Shown: piece by piece, positions 55,742 to 64,000 of the stretch | Position numbering within the stretch: the stretch's first letter is position 1 | How the letters are laid out: each line of letters opens with the position of its first letter | Source: Bacillus methanolicus PB1 | GTDB lineage: Bacteria > Bacillota > Bacilli > Bacillales > Cytobacillaceae | DNA length: 64,000 nt | Reading direction: 5' to 3' | NCBI RefSeq assembly: GCF_000262755.1 | Contig: NZ_AFEU01000003.1 | Location: 558,001 to 622,000 of the forward strand | Notes under the pieces: model-generated | The model's input: only the letters and a program-made list of their open reading frames with translations | Database searches by the model: none | What the model was told of the DNA's origin: nothing | Program-made: the position numbers and the translations under genes

Positions 55742-57661
55742 TCAAATTTCAATGACATCCGTTGGCAAAACTCTTTTCACTTGCTCAATCACTTCATTAT
55801 TTTCTTCCTTATTTATCAAAATGTGAACGTGACCCTTATCATAACGGCTCCTAATCAGCCTTCCGACCCCTTGTCTTAAGCGCAGCAGCATGTAAGGAAT
55901 GTCGACTTCCCAAAAAGGATTGTCTGATTCTTCACTTTTCGCAGTGAAGACAGGATCTTTCGGCGGAAATGGAAGCGAAAAAATAATGACATTTTCCAAA
56001 GATCTTCCGGGAATATCCAGCCCTTCCCAAAGATGGGTGGAACAAAGTACGGATTCTTCTTCATTTTGAAACTTGGAAACGAGATTACTGATTTCTGCAT
56101 CACCTTCATAGTAAATTGGAAAAGGTGCAGACTCTCCTGCAAACTTCTTAAACTCTGACAAGTGGTTTAAATCATTAAATAATACAAGGGTTTTCCCGTT
56201 TGTCTTCTTTATATCCTTCAGTGTATAAACCAACTTTTCCGATAGATCGTCTGATGGAAATTTCTTCAAAAAAATCTTCATATTTTGATTATAGTCAAAA
56301 GGCGAAGCAACTGAAAAAGATAAGTATTTATCAATGCCAAGACTTCTTGCCATATATTCAAAAGATTGATTTTCAGATAGCGTCGCTGAAGAAAAAATAA
56401 ACGGTATATTTTGAGAAAATACTTCTTCCCTCATAATCTCTTTAACCATTTTTGGCATAATGACGAGTGTTTTTTCTTCGCTGTTCTTTTCAAACCATGA
56501 AATCCCTTTTGTATATTTCAGAAAAAGGGACAGAGAGTACGTGATTTGTTCCAAGTATTCTTCAACTATTTTTAAATCATAGTCGTTGATCGTAAACATT
56601 TCACTTTCAAACACTAATTCTTCTTCCAGGTCATGAATGGTTTTAAGAAGCCTTTTTCCACGCTCAAAAACGGATTGGGTTTTCTCGATCACTTGTTTAT
56701 CAGATCCGGCTACTTTCGAAGAAGCGCTTGTTAACACATCAAAAAACGTTTCACTTTGAAAGATCACTTCTTCTATTTTCATTAACGTTTTTTCTCTAAT
56801 ATCATTCGGTGATAATCTTGTCAAAAGACTTTCTAATGTTTGTTCGGTTAACCGGTATGTTAACGCTTTTTGAGCCGCAAACTCGAGAAGATGGCCTTCA
56901 TCAAAAACGACTGCACAGGCATCCGGCAAAAGCGGAAGCTGACCTTCGCGTTTTCTCGACTCTTTCGTCCAAATATGTTCCATATAAAAATCGTGTGAAC
57001 AGATGATTAAGTCTCGAGCTCCGCGATAATATTCACGATGAAGAGTTTGCCCGCACCGATGCCGCCTCACGCAGCTGAAACAATCTTGAAGAGGATCCCA
57101 CGCTACTTTATCCCATTGCTCATCCGTCAGCTCAGGGTAATCTTTCCGGTCACCATAATGATGGAAAGACTGCATCGATGAATCTCCATTAATAAACGCA
57201 GGAAGCCTTTCATAAACATCAGTATATTCCTCTTCTTGAAGATAAACATGATCCAGTTTATTTAAGCACAAATACTGATCTCTCGACTTTGCAAGCCGTA
57301 CATCAATATTAAGGGATAATGCTTTTTCTAATTTCGCGATATCCCCTTCCTTCTTGACTAGCTGCTCAATCAATGTATCATCTGCACAAGCAATAATCGC
57401 CGTCTTATTCGTGTAACGGGCATACGCGATGGCGTATAAGAGATAGACGATCGTTTTTCCCGTTCCAACCCCGGCTTCGGCAAAAATCACCTTCTTTTCT
57501 TTAAAAGCTTTTTCAAGCTGGAATGCCATATAAACTTGTTCATCCCTCAGTTCAAATCCGGCTTCCGGAAGGATGTCGTAAAATACATCTCCGATCCACT
57601 CATTCAATTTTTGAAAAAATGACTCTGTCTTAGATATCGTAAAAGGCAATCGGCTTTTCAT
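55742..57661 (-). CDS. ypvA: DinG/XPD-family helicase YpvA
   Basis: 639 residues from ATG 57661 (GGGGGAATAAT upstream). SF2 helicase of the iron-sulfur group: Walker A AEAGVGTGKT near 66, DEAH-type box VFDEGHLLE, and cysteines in DQYLCLNKL and DCFSCVRRHRCGQT that should hold a 4Fe-4S cluster. Motif VI is QGVGRLIRSRYD. Unwinds DNA 5'-3'; a role in repair or replication is likely. In B. subtilis the pair ypvA-ypwA is the same. Confidence 0.9.
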   Translation of the reverse strand: MKSRLPFTISKTESFFQKLNEWIGDVFYDILPEAGFELRDEQVYMAFQLEKAFKEKKVIFAEAGVGTGKTIVYLLYAIAYARYTNKTAIIACADDTLIEQLVKKEGDIAKLEKALSLNIDVRLAKSRDQYLCLNKLDHVYLQEEEYTDVYERLPAFINGDSSMQSFHHYGDRKDYPELTDEQWDKVAWDPLQDCFSCVRRHRCGQTLHREYYRGARDLIICSHDFYMEHIWTKESRKREGQLPLLPDACAVVFDEGHLLEFAAQKALTYRLTEQTLESLLTRLSPNDIREKTLMKIEEVIFQSETFFDVLTSASSKVAGSDKQVIEKTQSVFERGKRLLKTIHDLEEELVFESEMFTINDYDLKIVEEYLEQITYSLSLFLKYTKGISWFEKNSEEKTLVIMPKMVKEIMREEVFSQNIPFIFSSATLSENQSFEYMARSLGIDKYLSFSVASPFDYNQNMKIFLKKFPSDDLSEKLVYTLKDIKKTNGKTLVLFNDLNHLSEFKKFAGESAPFPIYYEGDAEISNLVSKFQNEEESVLCSTHLWEGLDIPGRSLENVIIFSLPFPPKDPVFTAKSEESDNPFWEVDIPYMLLRLRQGVGRLIRSRYDKGHVHILINKEENNEVIEQVKRVLPTDVIEI

Positions 57662-57686
57662 ATTATTCCCCCGCAAATAGAAAAGG

Positions 57687-57710
57687 AAAGCGCCTTTGTA
57701 AAGACGCTTT
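57687..57710 (-). promoter_or_regulatory. Palindrome before ypvA
   Basis: AAAGCG-T-CTTT-AC-AAAG-G-CGCTTT is an almost perfect 24-base palindrome 26 bases upstream of the ypvA start. It could be an attenuator hairpin, and its left part is one mismatch from a cre box. No clear role. Confidence 0.45.
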
Positions 57711-57820
57711 CAATTTCTTAAATGAATGTATTAAACAGACATCATTCATTTTAGCTTATGAACTAGCAGAGTCAAGTAGAATGATTCAGCAAAAAAATGG
57801 AGTGGATTTTCGTTTGGTCA

Positions 57821-57912
57821 AATATGGAATAAAAGCTTATTAATGTGAGCGAAGGATCATTTATTGACAAAAGGCTCATATATCAGAATTAAGGCTCATA
57901 TATTAAAAATAG
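57821..57912 (+). repeat. Array 4 of the 20-nt GGCTCAT repeat (short)
   Basis: Head AATATGGAATAAAAGCTTAT at 57821, then units at 57834, 57854, 57873 and 57893 (steps 20, 19, 20). Lies in the 344-base gap between ypvA and pgi. Confidence 0.8.
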
Positions 57913-57920
57913 AAGAAAGC

Positions 57921-57953
57921 ACCATGGCATATCAGCCAACACGATGAATGAAA
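57921..57953 (-). repeat. Fragment shared with the 29.7 kb composite element
   Basis: On the minus strand ATTTTCATTCATCGTG-TTGGCTGATATGCCATGG matches 29925-29958 except for a few bases. It continues with worn sequence and a partial terminus TCAGCCTC near 57990. Confidence 0.65.
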
Positions 57954-58005
57954 ATAATAAACAGTCGTTAGACAATGACCTTCTAAATCAGCCTCTCTAT
58001 TTTCG

Positions 58006-59355
58006 TTATTTCAGGCGTTTTTCAAGCTCTTCTTTTTTCTCTTCAAAGCCCGGTTTTCCGAGCAAGGCAAACATATTTGCTTTATATGCTTCAACTCCGG
58101 GCTGATCAAATGGATTAACTCCAAGCAAATATCCGCTCATTGCGCATGCCTTTTCAAAGAAGTACACTAAATAGCCGAATGTATACTCATCTAATTGCGG
58201 AATGGAAACAACAAGGTTCGGCACTCCTCCATCTGTATGGGCAAGCAATGTTCCTTCAAATGCTTTGTTATTAACGAAATCAACTGTTTTGCCGGCAAGG
58301 TAATTCAAGCCGTCCAAGTCGTTTGCTTCTTCTTCAATCGTCAATTCATGCCGCGGCTTTTCAACTTTTATAATGGTTTCAAATAAATCTCGGCGGCCTT
58401 CTTGAATATATTGACCTAATGAGTGAAGGTCCGTAGAGAAATTTGCCGAAGCCGGGAATATTCCTTTTAGGTCTTTCCCTTCGCTTTCGCCAAATAATTG
58501 TTTCCACCATTCTGCAAAATATTGAAGGCCAGGTTCGTAGGTAATGAGCATTTCAATTGTTTTGCCTTTATTGTAAAGAATGTTTCTTATTGCAGCATAC
58601 TGATAGGCAGGGTTTTCTTCGAGCTCCGATTTTCCGAAGGCCTCCCGTGCACGGGCTGCCCCTTTCATCATTGCTTCAATATCGGCGCCACTGACTGCAA
58701 TAGGAAGCAAACCTACAGCAGTTAATACGGAGTAACGGCCGCCTATATCATCAGGAATAACAAATGACTCATATCCTTCTTTATTGGCAAGTGTTTTTAG
58801 TGCACCTTTTGCTTTATCTGTTGTTGCATAAATACGTTTTCGCGCCACTTCCACCCCATACTTTTCCTGAAGCAAGTTGCGGAAAATCCGAAATGCAATC
58901 GCCGGTTCCGTGGTCGTGCCTGATTTGGAGATGACATTGATGGAGAAATCTTTGCCTTCTAACAGGTCCATCATGTCTTTCATATATGTTGAACTGATAT
59001 TATTTCCGACAAACAAAATTTGCGGTGTGCTTCGTTTTTCTTTCGGCAGAACGTTATAAAAGCTGTGCTGCAGCATTTCAATTGCTGCGCGGGCACCTAA
59101 GTACGAACCGCCGATACCGATTACTAATAATACATCTGAATCATTTTTTATTTTTTCTGCCGCTTTTTGAATTCGGATAAACTCTTCTTTATCATAATCA
59201 AACGGCAGATCAATCCAGCCTAAAAAATCGCTCCCTGTTCCGGTTTTTTCATGCAGCGAATGATGAGCTGCTTTTACCATATCTCTCAAGTATGTAAGTT
59301 CATGTTCACGAAAAAACTCAATGGCTTTCGAGAAATCAAAGCGAACGTGCGTCAT
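58006..59355 (-). CDS. pgi: Glucose-6-phosphate isomerase
   Basis: 449 residues. Signatures [12 protein letters not shown] near 80, the PGI motif [18 protein letters not shown] and the C-terminal [17 protein letters not shown]. Interconverts glucose-6-P and fructose-6-P in glycolysis. CGGAGGGTC precedes the ATG. It stands alone, with repeats on both sides. Confidence 0.97.
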   Translation of the reverse strand: MTHVRFDFSKAIEFFREHELTYLRDMVKAAHHSLHEKTGTGSDFLGWIDLPFDYDKEEFIRIQKAAEKIKNDSDVLLVIGIGGSYLGARAAIEMLQHSFYNVLPKEKRSTPQILFVGNNISSTYMKDMMDLLEGKDFSINVISKSGTTTEPAIAFRIFRNLLQEKYGVEVARKRIYATTDKAKGALKTLANKEGYESFVIPDDIGGRYSVLTAVGLLPIAVSGADIEAMMKGAARAREAFGKSELEENPAYQYAAIRNILYNKGKTIEMLITYEPGLQYFAEWWKQLFGESEGKDLKGIFPASANFSTDLHSLGQYIQEGRRDLFETIIKVEKPRHELTIEEEANDLDGLNYLAGKTVDFVNNKAFEGTLLAHTDGGVPNLVVSIPQLDEYTFGYLVYFFEKACAMSGYLLGVNPFDQPGVEAYKANMFALLGKPGFEEKKEELEKRLK

Positions 59356-59651
59356 ATCTGACCCTCCGAATAAATTATTTACAACTTCACCTTATCGAAT
59401 GCTTATTTAACAACATCCAGTCTTGATAATGGATCAATCCTTTAAACCAAAAATAGAAAATTTTATGTATTGTTACATGTATTTGAAACGTACTATTATT
59501 TTTAAATTACATGACATGGTTTTTTTGAAGTTAAAAGTAAATTGTTTTCTGAAGAAAACGACAAAGAAATAGTATTTGTTTTCCTGCATATAAGCACATA
59601 GGTTTTCGAGATGTTAAATAGATTACACCCATGCAAGAAGCACAAAAAAAA
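59356..59651. other. Gene-free region upstream of pgi
   Basis: About 300 A/T-rich bases. I find no ORF with a ribosome site and no trace of the missing 3' part of sirC on either strand. The pgi promoter should lie in the left part; no clear -35/-10 pair stands out. Confidence 0.5.
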
Positions 59652-59686
59652 GGGGCTAACTCATAAACAAGGGGTCAGACCCCTCA
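59652..59686. repeat. Half palindromic element that cuts off sirC
   Basis: AGGGGCTAACTCATAAAC then AAGGGGTCAGACCCCTC; the family terminus and inner palindrome. Its right edge supplies the stop codon of the sirC remnant. Confidence 0.75.
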
Positions 59687-59764
59687 AACTTTTCGATAAG
59701 CAATTTTACCGCCGCCAATGACAACACATAGTTTATTGTTCATATCAAGCATAATAGGATACAT
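59684..59764 (-). pseudogene. sirC: sirC remnant (precorrin-2 dehydrogenase, N-terminus only)
   Basis: 26 codons from ATG 59764, which still has GGGAGGAATTG upstream. The peptide MYPIMLDMNNKLCVVIGGGK then IAYRKV is the Rossmann start of SirC/YlnF (B. subtilis LENKTVVIAGGGSIALRRL). The frame then stops inside a palindromic repeat and the remaining 125-180 residues are gone. It cannot make a working NAD-dependent dehydrogenase. Confidence 0.8.
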
Positions 59765-60048
59765 TTTCAATTCCTCCCGAAAGTTCAGTAAAACGTTCCT
59801 TCAATATGTTTCCGATCAACGGGTGGTATCCGAGATAATCGCATAATATATATTCCTTTTGTCCATCAGCGAAGCGGGCATTAATGGTTTTTTCAATGGT
59901 ATTCATTAAAATTCTTGTAAAGAGCAGATATGGGATGATGAATTTTTTTTTCAGGATTTTGATCCATACATTTTTTTATAAAATCAATGGCCTGCTCACA
60001 CGCTTTTTTCACCCTGCTTCCATGACATATATAAAGAATAGCTTCCAT
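59745..60048 (-). pseudogene. sirB: sirB remnant (sirohydrochlorin ferrochelatase), internal deletion and frameshift
   Basis: Starts at ATG 60048, overlapping the sumT stop as TAATG. Codons 1-35 give MEAILYICHGSRVKKACEQA, the SirB start with catalytic His9. At a run of nine A (59943-59951) the frame changes; read on, the other frame gives FIIPYLLFTRILMNTIEKTI and LCDYLGYHPLIGNILKERF, the end of SirB. About 160 central residues are missing, including the second active-site His (AAHAKKDIP in intact proteins). Losing one A would join the halves into a 100-residue protein, still without that His. In the present frame it stops after 51 codons at 59893. Confidence 0.85.
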
Positions 60049-60836
60049 TATACTCCCTCGTTTACAAGCAGTTTTTCATCGATATTCAGCTGCTCGAACC
60101 AACTGATTTTCTCCCGCATCTTGACAACCTCTCCAATAATAATAAGAGTAGGATTTTCAATTTTTTGCTTTACGGCTGTTTCTGCGGCAAATTCAAGAGT
60201 GCTTACGACCGTTTTTTGTTCGCGGAACGTTCCCCAATGAATGAATGCTACCGGCGTATTTGGATTTTTCCCATGTTCAAGCAGCTTTTGCTGGATGTAA
60301 GGAAGATTTTTTACCCCCATATAGATGGCGAGAGTATCGATCCCTTTTGCAAGTGCATCCCACTTATGGCTGTCTTCTTCACCGCTTTTTCGGTGGCCTG
60401 TAATGAAGGCAAATGATGAGCCGTACTCGCGATGTGTAACGGGAATGCCAGCATATGCCGGCGCTGCTATTCCCGCTGTGATTCCCGGTACGATTTCAAA
60501 CTGTACCCCATTTTTCACAAGATCTTCCGCCTCTTCTCCGCCCCTTCCAAAAACGAATGGGTCCCCGCCTTTCAATCTCGTCACAATATTTCCTTTTTTT
60601 GCATACTTCACAAGAAAATGGTTGATTGTCTCTTGCTGCAGCAAATGAAAACCTGGCAGCTTACCGCAGTAAATCAATTCCGCATTCGGTTTGGCATAGT
60701 TCAGCAATTCATTATTTATTAATCGATCGTATAAAATAACATCTGCTTCTTGGATACATCTCAATCCTTTTAATGTAATAAGCTCAGGATCACCAGGTCC
60801 TGCACCAACCAAGTAAACTTTCCCCATTTTCTTCAT
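60048..60836 (-). CDS. nasF: Uroporphyrinogen-III C-methyltransferase (SUMT, NasF)
   Basis: 262 residues. GAGPGDPELITLKGLRCI at the start, LKGGDPFVFGRGGEEAEDLV and VPGITAGIAAPAYAGIPVTHR are the SUMT signatures. Adds two methyls to uroporphyrinogen III to give precorrin-2, the first step to siroheme. ATG 60836 follows GAGGGAAGG; an ATG three codons later is also possible. It is the last intact gene of the nirBD cluster, the counterpart of B. subtilis nasF; the two genes after it, sirB and sirC, are broken. Confidence 0.93.
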   Translation of the reverse strand: MKKMGKVYLVGAGPGDPELITLKGLRCIQEADVILYDRLINNELLNYAKPNAELIYCGKLPGFHLLQQETINHFLVKYAKKGNIVTRLKGGDPFVFGRGGEEAEDLVKNGVQFEIVPGITAGIAAPAYAGIPVTHREYGSSFAFITGHRKSGEEDSHKWDALAKGIDTLAIYMGVKNLPYIQQKLLEHGKNPNTPVAFIHWGTFREQKTVVSTLEFAAETAVKQKIENPTLIIIGEVVKMREKISWFEQLNIDEKLLVNEGV

Positions 60837-60956
60837 CCTTCCCTCTTGCTTAAGCTGTTTCTAAAAACGAAAAGCCATTCCCTCTCGATTTTTTTCAAAT
60901 TATGAAATTTTCTTTCTATTTGGTCGTATCAAAAATGCGTAGCAGTTTAAACATTT

Positions 60957-61283
60957 TTACTGTTCGAAAAGCAAATAGACTTCTCCATCTTCTACTATTG
61001 TTTCATACGTTCTGACGCATCCTGTATCCGGCTCTTGGACTTTTCCATCCTCTAAGCATATTTTCCTATCATGCATCGGACAAAATACAAACTCACCGCT
61101 GACTATACCTTCTGCCAAAACCCCTCCTTTATGAGGACAGCGATTTTCAACCGCTCGTATTTTTCCATTTGACAATTTAAATACGGCAATTTCTTTATCT
61201 TCAATTCGGATGGTTTTCCCTAATCGTTCCGGCAGGTACAAAACAGGACCTACCTTTACTTTTGCAATGCTTTTATTCACCAT
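60957..61283 (-). CDS. nirD: Nitrite reductase [NAD(P)H] small subunit NirD
   Basis: 108 residues with a Rieske fold. Unlike many NirD proteins it keeps the full set of [2Fe-2S] ligands: [14 protein letters not shown] and [14 protein letters not shown]. Works with NirB to reduce nitrite to ammonia. AGGAGGAAATTG precedes the ATG. It lies 39 bases after nirB. Confidence 0.93.
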   Translation of the reverse strand: MVNKSIAKVKVGPVLYLPERLGKTIRIEDKEIAVFKLSNGKIRAVENRCPHKGGVLAEGIVSGEFVFCPMHDRKICLEDGKVQEPDTGCVRTYETIVEDGEVYLLFEQ

Positions 61284-61322
61284 ATGTTCAATTTCCTCCT
61301 ATACATTTTCTTCCTTTGAAGA

Positions 61323-63737
61323 TTATGACATGACAACATTTTCAAACAGTTCCTCTTTTAATTTTTTATTTTCAACAATTTCTTTCCAAGGATCTTTGTA
61401 TACTGATAATGCCTCATCCATTCGAGCATTTAACTCTTTCCGTTTATTCTTATCATCAAGTATGGATTGAATATGCGATAAACCAACACGTTCCACCCAT
61501 GCGGATGTACGTTCTAAATAGTTTGCCGTTTCACGATAATATTGCAAAAAAGCACCGGCGATTTCTATCACTTCTTCAGCTGTTTTTACTTTAGTTAATA
61601 GATCTGCTGCCCGCAAATGTGTACCGCCATTGCCCCCGACGTAAATTTCCCATCCTCCTTCTATTCCAACAACGCCGAGATCTTTTATTCCTGATTCAGC
61701 ACAGTTTCTTGGACATGCAGAAACAGCCATCTTAATTTTATGAGGAGTGTATAAGCCTTCAAATTTCTTTTCCAGTGCGATCCCTAATGAAATAGAATCT
61801 TGGGTTCCAAACCGGCAGAACTGCTCACCCACACATGTTTTAACTGTACGTACCGATTTTCCATAAGCAAAACCGGATGGCATCCCTAGTTCTTCCCATA
61901 CTTTCGGTAAATCTTCTTTTTTCACTCCCAACAAATCTATACGTTGTCCCCCGGTTACTTTAACTAAAGGTATTTGAAATTTATCGACAACGTCTGCAAT
62001 GCGTCTTAATTCCATCGAATTGGTCACACCACCGTACATACGAGGGACAACAGAGTATGTTCCGTCTTTTTGTATATTGGCATGCATACGTTCATTAACA
62101 AATCTGGATTCTTTTTCATCTTCGTATTCTGTTGGATTAACCATCCCTAAATAATAATTGATTGCAGGACGGCATTTTGAACAGCCTTCCTCGTTCCGCC
62201 ATTTAAGAACATTCATCACTTCTTTTACATGGGTCAATCCTTTAGATCGAATTTCTTCGACAACTTCATCTTTTGATAATGTAGTACAGCCGCAAATTGC
62301 CTCTTTCTGAGCGTCAGCATCAAACTCGGATCCGAGTGTATATTTTAAGAGATCTGCAACAAGTGGCTTACAGCCTCCACAGGAACGAGATGCACTTGTA
62401 CAAGCCTTTATTTCATCAACTGAAGAACAACCGTGTTCATGAATCGCTTGGATAATGGCCCCTTTTGAGACCCCGTTACATCCACATATAATTTCTTCCG
62501 TACTCATGCTGGCAACTAAACTTTCGCTTACCTCTTCTCCTACCGGCTGCAAGATTGTTACTTTTGTAGTATGAGAAATGTCCTCTCCCTTTTTAATCAT
62601 GGAAAACAGGCGATTTCCTTCTTTTGTATCACCAAACAGAACAGCACCAACAATTTGGCTGCCTCGTAAAACAATTTTCTTATAGATACGATCTTGTTCA
62701 TCAAATATTTTAATGGCTTTTTTATCTCCGCCCTCTTTAAAATCACCGGCAGAAAACACTTCGATACCTGACACTTTTAACTGTGTGGATAAAACGGATC
62801 CTTTATAAGGTTTAGCTTCGACCCCGCAAATATGTTCGGCTAATACTTTTGCTTGCTCGAATAGTGGTGAAACTAAACCATATGCAATTCCTTCATGCTC
62901 TGCACATTCTCCAACTGCATAAATATGTGGAATGCTAGTCTGTAAATAATCGTTTACAATAATCCCGCGGTTTACAGCAAGGCCGGATTGTTTAGCCAAT
63001 TCAATATTTGGACGAATACCAACAGCCATTACTACTAAATCTGCTTCAAGCTTTGTTCCATCTTTAAACTGTATGCCCTTTACCCGAGAGGTTCCAAAAA
63101 TCTCTTTTGTATCTTTTCCCAGAAGAAAGTTGATACCTAGCTGTTCCAACTCTTTTTGGAGCATTTTTGATCCAGTTGGATCAAGCTGTTTCTGCATAAT
63201 ATATTCCGATTTATGGACTACATCCACTTTCATCCCCAACTTTGCTAATCCACTGGCAGCCTCTAAACCTAATAGTCCGCCGCCGATTACGACTGCCTTT
63301 TTATAAAGCTTAGAAATTTCAATAATTTTTTGACAATCATCCATTGTTCGGAATGGAACCACCCCTTCTTTTTCAACTCCCGGAATTGGAAGCATGGTTG
63401 GAAGCGATCCTGTGGCGATAATGAGTTCATCATAAGATTTCGTTCTTCCTGAATCTGTAACAACTTCTTTTTTCTCAGAATCTACTTTAACGACCGTCTC
63501 CCCTGTATATAGCCGAATGTTGTTCTTTTCATACCAATCCCAATCATTTATAGTAATATCCTTTATTTCTGTATCCCCCTGTAATACCTTTGTAAGAAGG
63601 ATTCTATTATAATTCGGATGGGGTTCACGTCCGAAAATCGTAATCTCAAATTGACCCTTTGATATTTTTAATATCTCTTCGATAGCTTTTACACCCGCCA
63701 TTCCATTTCCTACAAGCACTAACTCTTTTTTTATCAA
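61323..63737 (-). CDS. nirB: Nitrite reductase [NAD(P)H] large subunit NirB
   Basis: 804 residues from TTG 63737 (AGGAGGAACTTCGG upstream). Domains in order: FAD/NADH oxidoreductase (LVLVGNGMAGVKAIEE; VVIGGGLLGLEAASGLAKLG), two BFD-type [2Fe-2S] parts (IICGCNGVSKG...CGGCKPL and AICGCTTLSKDE...GCSKCRP), then the sulfite/nitrite reductase domain with siroheme-4Fe4S ligands CVGEQFCRFG and SACPRNCAESG. It reduces nitrite to ammonia for assimilation. Same length and layout as B. subtilis NasD. A TnrA/GlnR box lies upstream. Confidence 0.95.
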   Translation of the reverse strand: MIKKELVLVGNGMAGVKAIEEILKISKGQFEITIFGREPHPNYNRILLTKVLQGDTEIKDITINDWDWYEKNNIRLYTGETVVKVDSEKKEVVTDSGRTKSYDELIIATGSLPTMLPIPGVEKEGVVPFRTMDDCQKIIEISKLYKKAVVIGGGLLGLEAASGLAKLGMKVDVVHKSEYIMQKQLDPTGSKMLQKELEQLGINFLLGKDTKEIFGTSRVKGIQFKDGTKLEADLVVMAVGIRPNIELAKQSGLAVNRGIIVNDYLQTSIPHIYAVGECAEHEGIAYGLVSPLFEQAKVLAEHICGVEAKPYKGSVLSTQLKVSGIEVFSAGDFKEGGDKKAIKIFDEQDRIYKKIVLRGSQIVGAVLFGDTKEGNRLFSMIKKGEDISHTTKVTILQPVGEEVSESLVASMSTEEIICGCNGVSKGAIIQAIHEHGCSSVDEIKACTSASRSCGGCKPLVADLLKYTLGSEFDADAQKEAICGCTTLSKDEVVEEIRSKGLTHVKEVMNVLKWRNEEGCSKCRPAINYYLGMVNPTEYEDEKESRFVNERMHANIQKDGTYSVVPRMYGGVTNSMELRRIADVVDKFQIPLVKVTGGQRIDLLGVKKEDLPKVWEELGMPSGFAYGKSVRTVKTCVGEQFCRFGTQDSISLGIALEKKFEGLYTPHKIKMAVSACPRNCAESGIKDLGVVGIEGGWEIYVGGNGGTHLRAADLLTKVKTAEEVIEIAGAFLQYYRETANYLERTSAWVERVGLSHIQSILDDKNKRKELNARMDEALSVYKDPWKEIVENKKLKEELFENVVMS

Positions 63738-63803
63738 CCGAAGTTCCTCCTCTTAATAAGTTTTTTAAACTATATCACAACAAAAAAATATATATAATTT
63801 TTA

Positions 63804-63820
63804 TGTAAGGTTTTCTTACA
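63804..63820. promoter_or_regulatory. TnrA/GlnR box upstream of nirB
   Basis: TGTAAGGTTTTCTTACA matches TGTNANAWWWTMTNACA with one mismatch. A candidate -10 (TATAGT on the minus strand near 63765) puts the centre about 50 bases upstream of the start, the usual distance for TnrA activation. Confidence 0.8.
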
Positions 63821-63851
63821 TTATTTTTTATTTAAAAATTCTGCAAAATAA

Positions 63852-63879
63852 AAGACACACTCGGAACTAAGCGTGTCTT
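63852..63879. terminator. Hairpin upstream of nirB
   Basis: AAGACAC-A-C...G-C-GTGTCTT around TCGGAACTAA, with T-rich sequence on both sides. It probably ends the gene to the right of the window on the minus strand. The last 120 bases of the window hold nothing else I can call. Confidence 0.65.
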
Positions 63880-64000
63880 GTTTTATCCTTTATTTGGCTA
63901 ATTTTGTTTTTAAAATTATTTGAATATTTTAGAAATATAATTTGAGAATTCTGCATTCCTTTTAACTTGTAGGCAAAAGAGGTTTTATTCTTACTGCACT

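Overview
The window is a stretch of a low-GC Bacillaceae chromosome, probably a Bacillus or a close, possibly thermotolerant, relative. This rests on gene content and order: ypmSRQP, ilvA, dfrA-thyA, ypjP, ypiP, brxA, ilvD, ypgR, ypgQ, ypeP/ypdQ, ypcP, dynA, bpsBA, xpt-pbuX, ypwA and ypvA follow the Bacillus subtilis ypm-ypb-ypv region with insertions. Spore-protein genes and strong AGGAGG-type ribosome sites agree. Most genes read on the minus strand. I saw no tRNA, rRNA, CRISPR array, prophage or complete insertion sequence.

Layout. 1-6.3 kb: ypmS (cut by the window edge), ypmR, sco (ypmQ), ypmP, tatA-tatC, ilvA, dfrA-thyA. 6.3-10.4 kb: a secreted Pro-Pro-endopeptidase-like metalloprotease, small membrane proteins, a TerC exporter, ypjP, ypiP. 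10.5-17.8 kb: bacilliredoxin brxA, ilvD with a perfect cre site, ypgR/cvfC, the translation factor yfmR, ypgQ, degV. 18.2-29.4 kb: fhs, metA, ugtP, an AIM24 protein, mntR, an NRDE protein, topB and a GlcD-type flavoprotein. 30-35 kb: small membrane proteins (one frameshifted) and mntABCD with a likely MntR operator. 35-41.4 kb: cold-shock gene, two RNase H-like genes, EamA transporter, sspL, ypcP. 41.5-50.2 kb: dynA, bpsBA, two small genes not called as long ORFs, and pbuX-xpt under a guanine riboswitch. 50.4-52.9 kb: a three-gene ba3-type cytochrome oxidase operon with an Fnr-like site. 53-59.4 kb: EamA transporter, ypwA, ypvA, pgi. 59.7-63.8 kb: assimilatory nitrite reductase nirB-nirD-sumT behind a near-perfect TnrA/GlnR box, followed by wrecked sirB and sirC genes.

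The unusual part is intergenic. (i) Four arrays of an exact 20-nt-period degenerate repeat (core GGCTCATATNTCGAAATAAA), three of which share a conserved head, plus a fifth 20-nt-period array of different sequence. (ii) A family of palindromic and MITE-like elements with termini GAGGCTGNCTCATAAGGGTC and an inner GGGTCTGACCCC, about 14 copies, many touching or overlapping a stop codon. (iii) A third interspersed repeat of about 90-130 nt in two copies. The nitrite reductase locus also shows decay: sirB has an internal deletion and a frameshift at an A9 tract, and sirC is cut off after 26 codons inside a repeat, so siroheme for NirB must be completed by enzymes encoded elsewhere, if at all.
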